Shown: in pieces, positions 57,576 to 64,000 of the stretch
Layout of the letters: each line of letters opens with the position of its first letter
How positions within the stretch are numbered: position 1 is the stretch's first letter
Position numbers and translations under genes: made by a program
Assembly: GCA_032622095.1 (NCBI GenBank)
Contig: CP136067.1
Span: 45,241,549 to 45,305,548 of the forward strand
Origin: Siphonodentalium dalli
Taxonomy: Eukaryota > Mollusca > Scaphopoda > Gadilida > Siphonodentaliidae
Reading direction: 5' to 3'
DNA: 64,000 nucleotides
The notes under the pieces: model-generated
Database searches by the model: none
Told to the model about the DNA's origin: nothing
The model's input: only the letters and a program-made list of their open reading frames with translations

Positions 57576-58830
57576 AAGAAAAATGGTCACATGTTGTATT
57601 ACAACGTGTAAACATCCTTGTATTGATGTATAGAATTAGAAAATAGCCAAAGTTGACCGAAAACTGAGTGAAAATTAGCGAAAATTTACTTCGGTCATCC
57701 GTCGATAATTCGGGTCTGCAATATTCGATCAGAAAGCTTTCTGATGGCAAGTTTCGGGATATTCGAAAAGAAATATATATAATAGTTGTCCAAAAGTAAT
57801 AATCAATCACTATTGCGTCACAAATATCCTTTAATTTGGAGTTTTCTCTAATACCGCCCATGCAGCTGGGCTTTTATACTATTTTTTCAAAATCGCCCAG
57901 CTGGGCAGCCCGGCTGGGCTTTTATAGGGTCTCCTATTCGCAGTATAGAGACCCCTATTGCAATCAATTTTTGCTGCGAATTTTTTATTTTCGATATGAT
58001 AGCCGAAATTTCCAGTCCAGTTATGTTTTTCGATATTGAAAAGGCATGACGCTGACCATGTCTGGACTTGTAGATTGGCATGTGTAGTTCTCATATGGGA
58101 ATGACTATAATTATCAAATTCCTGCGCCCTCTACAGCTATATGTCGTGTAAGTGTAAATTTTCAAAGTCCAGCTATGGTCTGGAAAACAGGAAAAGCGCG
58201 GAATTTCGCCCAAAGTTTCAGTGGTAGACCACGAATTGGACTCATGGCGCACCCCTCATGCATAAAACGAAAATTGATTTTTTTGAAGTGCCGAATATCT
58301 AATATAGAACGCCGAACGTCGAACTAAGTTCACGCGAATCTCGAATGAATATCTGAATATCGAATGAATATCGAACGTGAAATAACATTTCAGCTAAAAA
58401 AAAGAAGGAAAATTTGTGAGTTGGAGAGCACGAATCAGGTCTATATATAGAAGTCTCCTGGTGCAATCACTTTTTCTGCGAATTTGTTTTTCTCGATAAA
58501 TTAGCCGAAAATTTCAGTATTCGCAACCTATCCTCGCAAAAATACGCACATAATCGACATATAATGTGAAATAGGTACATAGTGTGATTACTTGATTCTG
58601 AAATAAGCAGAAATGGAGTCATATCAGTTATTTCGTTTTATGGTGCGGACCACAGTGAAAACACAGTTAAAGAGCGTACGCCTGAAAAGTCGTGTGTTGG
58701 CTTATTTGTGTCATTGTCTGCTTAGAATAGCATCATTATGAGTCGACAATGTGACTAAAACGCTCTCATTTTCATCACATTGTGGACTTAAAATGAGGCA
58801 ATTATAAGCAGAATATCTGCCTAAAATGAG

Positions 58831-60020
58831 CTCTAGTACCAGCAGATAATGTGCTTGTTTCGCCTGTAACTCTGAAAATGGTGGATGACAAGTGAAAAAC
58901 ATTGCTATAACCATGGATAAATGTCCAACAACACGGGGCAAATATACATTTCAGTACATTATGATTTGACAACACAAACAGTCGTTTGAATACAGGCAAT
59001 TCAACACTGAAAGTATGCACGGATATCAAAATTTTAGGGTAAAGAAAGATGCATCAGAATTTGCATTGCAGCAGGCGACCGACTCAGTCGCTGATTGGTC
59101 TAAAACATCTCTAATAATGATTTGATTGACAGCTGTGGAAAGATCCATTGTGGTGAGTTCCACTCATCCTAGCACTCTAAATGTTGATAGAACTGGTGTA
59201 TCAAAATCCCCATTTATGACATTCTTGATACGCTAATAATTTAAACAGAAACATGCAGCATTAACCAATTAAGCCATGCATTGTAACCGGGAAAGTTTTG
59301 TACATATCCATACTAATGTACACCACAGACATCGTTGACATGCGCTGACAATGAGGTATATACATGTATCAATTAGAATATTGCAAATTTAAAGAGGAGA
59401 TATTCAGTTGTCTCTGGAGTTGTGAATTTAGTGGGGTGCAAATGGAAATGATAAGTGGAACACCCCGACCACAACAAAAGACTTTTAGTCATGTCCCCCT
59501 GCATGTTCTTGATCTGAACACACAATATTTTACATTATACATTGATTGGAAAGGACCCCGGTGGTCCCGTCGGCAGAATGATCTGTGCATTATGCCGCCA
59601 TAAGAGAGGATACTCATATCGTGTATCTGGGCAAGATTGTCGGTTGCTTTCCGGGGTCGGTGGGTTCTGCACACAACGGAGTGATTTAACGGTGTAATTT
59701 ACTCTTTGCGCAGACCGTAAAACTTACAACGCCGTGACATCCGCATAGAGGGTGAGAAATACACACCACCCCTGCCCCGTGATCCCTGTCTAACGGCGAC
59801 GGCATACAGGTACCGCTATACAATACGGAGACAAGAAAACCACAGTCAGCAATGGTAACGCCACCAAGATCATATTATTAGCCATAAATATAAATTATAA
59901 TATAATTATAATATAAACTAGCTGTCAAATTTCATGTGGGAAATTTGCATACTTCCATATATCAAGTTTTCCCGTTTCTCGTGTTATACATTAAATTCTT
60001 CAAACTGTCTTCTTTATTAC
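58831..60020. other. Intergenic DNA, no feature seen
   Basis: Mixed composition. The 79-codon frame at 59364-59603 has no recognised domain. An ATATAATTATAAT run lies near 59895. Nothing else supported. Confidence 0.45.
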
Positions 60021-60023
60021 ACT

Positions 60024-60600
60024 AGCTGATGGGCCCGACTTCGTTCGGGCTGTTTCCCATCTGATTTCCGGCGAAAGGCGCGATTTGACCTTGAATTGAC
60101 TATTTTGAAAGTCAAGGTTAGGTCAGGGTCATGATTTGACCTGTCCAAAACACTCCCCCGACAAAAGTATCCATAGGTATCAAATTTCATCGAAATCTAT
60201 CCGTTTTACCAGATTTGACATATGATTGACCATATTGAAGGTCAAGGTCACGCCAGGGTCACGATTTGACCCGTTCAAAACACTCCCCGGACAAAAGAAT
60301 CCATAGGTATCAAATTTCGTCGAAATCCGTCCGTTTTACCCAAATTGACCTTGCATTGACTGTTTTAAAGGTCAAGGTCAGGTCGGGGTCACGATTTGAC
60401 CCGTCCAAAACACTCCTTGGACAAAGGTACCCATAGGTATCAAATTTCATCGAAATCCGTCCGTTTTACCCGATTTGACATTTAATTGACCATTTTGAAG
60501 GTCAAGGTCAGGGTCACGATTTGATCCGTCCAAAACACTTCCCGGACACAAGTATCCCTAAGTATCAAATTACGTCGAAATCTATGGAAAGCCGAAGGGG
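60024..60600 (+). repeat. Tandem repeat block 2 with head segment (GGTCAAGGTCA family)
   Basis: Starts CTAGCTGATGGGCCCGACTT and TCGTTCGGGCTG. About four ~125-bp units follow, each with TTGACC--GATTGAC, AAGGTCAAGGTCA, GGTCACGATTTGACCCGTCC, AAAACACTCCCCGGACAAAA and GGTATCAAATTTCGTCGAAA. It ends near GCTAGTTGCTAATTGCTAGT. This copy has head and units in the expected order, unlike 46050-46745. Confidence 0.9.
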
Positions 60601-61084
60601 ACATGCTAGTTGCTAATTGCTAGTTATACGACACACGACTTGGCGCGGTTTTTAAAGGTGTTTCAAACTAGGAGATAGAAGTATTCTGCGTTTCAAATGG
60701 TGATGAATTATAGTATTTTATTCAAATTTTATGGCACAAATTGTTATTAAAACCGTATATACTATAAAAAAAATCGATGACTCGAAAATTAAGTGGGCCT
60801 TTAAACAAATTCACAATTGCAGTTAGGTTCATCTCATACTCGTCTATTCAGCGATACTTTGCTGCGCAGTTTGTTATAGTCTCCAGTATTCATTAAGCGT
60901 TATAGCCCCACTGTTATAATCCGCCTTTAGCAGGCGTATTCTTGCCTCTGTGATTATTGAGATATTACGTCACAAGTAATGACATTAAATCGCATGGAAA
61001 CATAGCAATTGTGTGGGCTGCGTGGCGTGAATATGTAATGAGAAATAAGGTCATACATAATGACATTAAACTCAAGAAAACACA

Positions 61085-61345
61085 CACCGCGAAAACAAAA
61101 CAAAATCACATTTAATGTTTTAAGTTATTTCCTTCATAAAAAGAATCTTCGTGATAATGAACCCTCTCAATACTTTATAATATAGAATTAACCTTAAAAT
61201 AACAAAAACCTTCGGAATAGAGAACCTTCGGAATAGCGAACCTTCGGAATAGTGAACCTTCGGAATAGCGAACATTCAGGGAACCTTCGGAATAGTGGAC
61301 CTTCGGGATAGCGAACCTTCGGAATAGAGATATGCCCCCAATATT
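61085..61345 (-). repeat. CCTTCGGAATAG minisatellite, copy 1, with duplicated flank
   Basis: A ~110-bp flank (ATCACATTTAATGTTTTAAG to TTAACCTTAAAATAACAAAA) is followed by eight or so units of GAACCTTCGGAATAG(C/A/T) (about 15 bp). The same flank and unit array recur at 61588-61822. Between the arrays, TTCAAAGGTATGGGCCCA occurs twice (about 61363 and 61525). Confidence 0.9.
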
Positions 61346-61587
61346 CATAGTATATGCCCAGAGTTCAAAGGTATGGGCCCATAAATTTCTAAATTTGGCC
61401 CTTAAAATATTGAACCCCAAATTGGAGCCCGCACAGAACAGAACTTAAGTCAACTGTACCTGTGTCATATCCCAATGCAGGAGGGTCCATATATACCGCA
61501 ACATTCAAATTATATGCCAAGAATTCAAAGGTATGGGCCCACGTAATGACATTAAATCTCAAGAAAACCCACGAGAACAAAACAAAA

Positions 61588-61822
61588 TCACATTTAATGT
61601 TTTAAGTTATTTCCTTCATAAAAAGAATCTTCGTGATAATGAACCCTCTCAATACTTTAGAATATAGAATTAACCTTAAAATAACAAAAACCTTCGGAAT
61701 AGCGAACCTTCGGAATAGCGAACCTTCGGAATAGTGAACCTTCGAAATAGCAAATATCCAGAATAGAGAACCTTCGGAATAGTGGACCTTCGGGATAGCG
61801 AACCTTCGGAATAGAGACATGT
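61588..61822 (-). repeat. CCTTCGGAATAG minisatellite, copy 2, with duplicated flank
   Basis: Same flank and repeat as copy 1, about 490 bp further right, with a variant unit (CGAAATAGCAAATATCCAGA). High similarity of the non-repeated flank shows that the whole segment was duplicated, not just the minisatellite. Confidence 0.9.
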
Positions 61823-62479
61823 CCCCCAATTACACCGGTGGCGTAAACACATGTGCTAATCTGTGTCGGACTATCGTGACTCTATCGGTACGGTTTACTC
61901 AAGTACGAGAATACAATCACCCATAATGCATTCGCCCATTGGTCCACGCGTAAATAAAATTACCAAAACATCTTACACCTGTGGCGTAAATAAGCCGCTT
62001 TCACGTGCTCAGGTTCGGCGACACCAACACGGCAATATCGATGCAGCGGGCAGCACGCTTTTGTCCTTAGATTGTCGTTGATTGTCGTTGATTGTACAAT
62101 AATACGCGGATCCCAGCTTGTATTGGGACCAGGTGGTTTCGCGAGACCAAGTCCTGACTTGGAACACCGGGATTATTAGGGTGGTCTAGACCAGATACCA
62201 TAATTCAGCCGATAGTTGTCAATTCTGTCAAAAAAAGGTTTTGGACCGTCCGAAAAAAAAAACGACCACAAATAGATATAAAATGTATTCATAATAATTA
62301 TCTGTCGTCAGTCGTTATGCGAAAGGTGTCTTGTATATATTATGATGGTGCTTGGCGGGCAATATATAAACCTCTCTATTATCCCAGTCTTTGTAAACAT
62401 ACACTCAGATTCATACTGATACTATTTTTTATATGTGGGTATGTAGTTTACTCCAGACTGCTATTATCCCATCTTGGAT
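61823..62479. other. Intergenic DNA, no feature seen
   Basis: Contains ACACC(G/T)GTGGCGTAAA twice (about 61835 and 61975) and GATTGTCGTTGATTGTCGTT near 62070. No gene recognised. Confidence 0.45.
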
Positions 62480-62605
62480 GCGGAATATCAAAAATGTTAT
62501 TAACTGCTTCTATACTAAATGGATCCTTCCATTCAGTTATAAAAGTATACATTGGAGCTGTCTATTATTCATTTGGATGGGTGTTCATATAATAAAAGCA
62601 GACAA
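62480..62605 (+). repeat. Dispersed repeat copy (related to 33120-33235)
   Basis: ATTCAGTTATAAAAGTATAC and CTATTATTCATTTGGATGGG match the copy at 33170-33220 in the same orientation. It is followed by an AAAGCAGACAACAG tail comparable with GAGCAGATGACAGC there. Confidence 0.65.
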
Positions 62606-62662
62606 CAGAAAGAAAAATAAATATTACACACGAGCAGACTGATTCGTATTCATTGGGGTAAA

Positions 62663-62714
62663 TGTTCAGATAATAAGTTCAACAAGTTTGTTGAACTTAT
62701 TATCTGAACATTTC
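62663..62714. repeat. Perfect short hairpin
   Basis: AAATGTTCAGATAATAAGTT and its inverse complement lie around the centre CAACAAGTTTGTTG, giving a 26-bp perfect arm with almost no loop. It may be the core of a very small MITE or a cruciform-prone site. Confidence 0.85.
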
Positions 62715-63123
62715 CTCAGGGAATTACTCGACAATGAATATTTATTATAGAAATCTCACATAGCTTGAATCAAATTACTTGGTACAGTATTATATAAACT
62801 TATAATATATAGGCATGTAGTTGGAGATGGGGTGTCAACACCTACGTTGAAAATCGCCAATTCTTCTTAGCAATATTTTGCTGAAAACTTGGTATTTAAT
62901 AATATAATTTACCGTATTTTTGGAATGGTTAAAATGTCAATTTTACTTTACATCCGACTGCTTAAAAAATTCACTGTGTGTTTCCCATAATGTCATTTGT
63001 CAAAACGATATCCCATATTAAAAAACAAATTACTTTACGATCATAAATCAAAATAAAGTAGAATGATTTTCGCATATATGGTAATCCCGTATGGTTTCTA
63101 TAGCAACTTGCGTGCACACTTGT

Positions 63124-63235
63124 TTGAAATTTGTGTCAACAACCCGAAAAAATAAATATCTCCACCTCTACTTATAATTTAATAATATTATAAGTAGAGG
63201 TTGAGATATTAATATTTTTCAGGGTTTTTGACACA
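63124..63235. mobile_element. Hairpin MITE, ~112 bp
   Basis: GAAATTTGTGTCAACAACCC and its imperfect inverse complement GGGTTTTTGACACAAATTTC form the outer stem. ATATCTCCACCTCTACTTAT and ATAAGTAGAGGTTGAGATAT form the inner stem, with AATTTAATAATATT at the turn. No coding capacity. Confidence 0.82.
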
Positions 63236-63429
63236 AATTTCCAACAACTGTGCTTGTGTGGGGCACCGATAATGATGTAACATAAAATAACTCAGAGTTC
63301 ACTACACAGTTAACAACGACGCACAACTAATAGAACAAGAATAAAAGAAACCCACAACCACACATAAGACACATGCATTTATTTATAAGATTCATCTGGT
63401 TTTACACATATATCAATCAGGCATGTTTA

Positions 63430-63670
63430 AAGGTACTCAATCCGATCAGAGGGTCCTATATTACTATTTCTTTGGCTTTGGGGGTAAAAAATATTTGATT
63501 CGAGTCGAGGAACCCACCCATCAAAGCTCAGAGTGATTAGATATCGATTTTTGAAATCTATTAATTTTCGGATATGTAGCCCATAAGTTGGCAGAACACG
63601 TGATCAAAACGGACAAATTGCTGTTGTAAGATGGATAACTCTAAAATCAAGTGGGTATTATTGTTAATAG
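63430..63670 (+). repeat. Dispersed repeat, copy 2 (inverse of 55602-56045)
   Basis: AAAGGTACTCAATCCGATCA, then ATTACTATTTCTTTGGCTTT, ATATTTGATTCGAGT, CATCAAAGCTCAGAGTGAT and AGATGGATAACTCTAAA, in the order expected for the inverted copy. The interior of this copy is shorter. Confidence 0.8.
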
Positions 63671-64000
63671 TAAGCACTTGATTTTTCATGACGGGAACTG
63701 CGCTGGTACAGTGTTAAAGATCCTGTGCCAGTGCATTCTCTTATATATGCGAGTTTACCATATGGAGCCTCGCACATACACACTAAATTCAAAGTTTCTA
63801 AATTAACCCGAAAAGCAGTAAACTTTTACTACTTTGTCTAGTTCTAATTCATCCCTCTACCTTGGGACGTTATTTTTACTACCTAGTGGGTAGTTAAAAA
63901 TTCAAATACCTTGAGTAGTCAAATTAACTGCCTGTCGAATATACAAGATGGAAATCTAAATCTGTGGATAATGGTGACAAAACCTGTGATATTTGCGGTG

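Larger units (their letters stand above)
56575..58830. repeat. Compound inverted and reordered repeat region
   Basis: Two sequence blocks occur twice in opposite orientation. Block A (about 56875-57070: GTTCGACGTTCGATATTCAT to TTTTCCAGACCATAGCTG) pairs with 58165-58345. Block B (about 57085-57410: AATCTGCTTAGAATCGC to TGCACCAGGAGACTTCTATA) pairs with 58447-58810. A third piece of B (GAAGTCTCCTGGTGCAATAA) lies at 56578. The order is A-B on the left but A'-B' on the right, not the B'-A' of a simple inversion. The two halves therefore come from separate insertions or a rearrangement. Open frames inside come from the repeat. Confidence 0.8.

Overview
The window looks like nuclear DNA of an animal. 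It is AT-rich, gene-poor and intron-containing, and it is dominated by satellite DNA and small DNA transposons. The one recognisable cellular gene has GT/AG introns. The LINE remnants and the dispersed repeats built on the motif GGTCAAGGTCA resemble those of marine invertebrates. A lophotrochozoan, probably a mollusc, is my best guess; the species cannot be read from the sequence.

Layout. Positions 1-24203 are a continuous satellite array of about 150-bp and 164-bp monomers. It carries long higher-order duplications: a 2543-bp unit twice, a 2117-bp unit twice and a 4044-bp unit twice. The array is split at 24203 by a 5.6-kb insertion (24204-29833) with 215-bp terminal inverted repeats. The ends read CCCT...AGGG (piggyBac-like), and no intact transposase is visible inside. 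The satellite resumes, more diverged, from 29834 to about 32035 and decays into unrecognisable sequence by about 32440.

From 34034 to 38737, on the minus strand, lie three well-supported exons of an MFS transporter of the SLC49A4/DIRC2 type. They include the start codon and join in frame across consensus splice sites. They encode about 224 residues, roughly the N-terminal half. The remaining exons are not found in the window, so the satellite array lies either inside a very long intron or beyond a truncated gene. Intron 2 holds a 176-bp TA-flanked hairpin MITE and a nested pair: a hAT-type element (8-bp duplication, 17-bp inverted repeats) inside a TTAA-flanked piggyBac-type element.

The rest (38.7-64 kb) is repeat-rich intergenic DNA. 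It holds at least six further hairpin or inverted-repeat elements, two non-LTR retrotransposon remnants (an endonuclease-domain piece near 42.5 kb and a C-terminal piece at 51.1-51.9 kb), a 550-bp TATACAC-type microsatellite, two blocks of a ~125-130-bp tandem repeat, and a set of inverted, reordered repeat blocks at 56.6-58.8 kb. One intact intronless reading frame of unknown function (216 codons, 49740-50390) is followed by an overlapping open frame without an ATG. No rRNA, tRNA or CRISPR was recognised.
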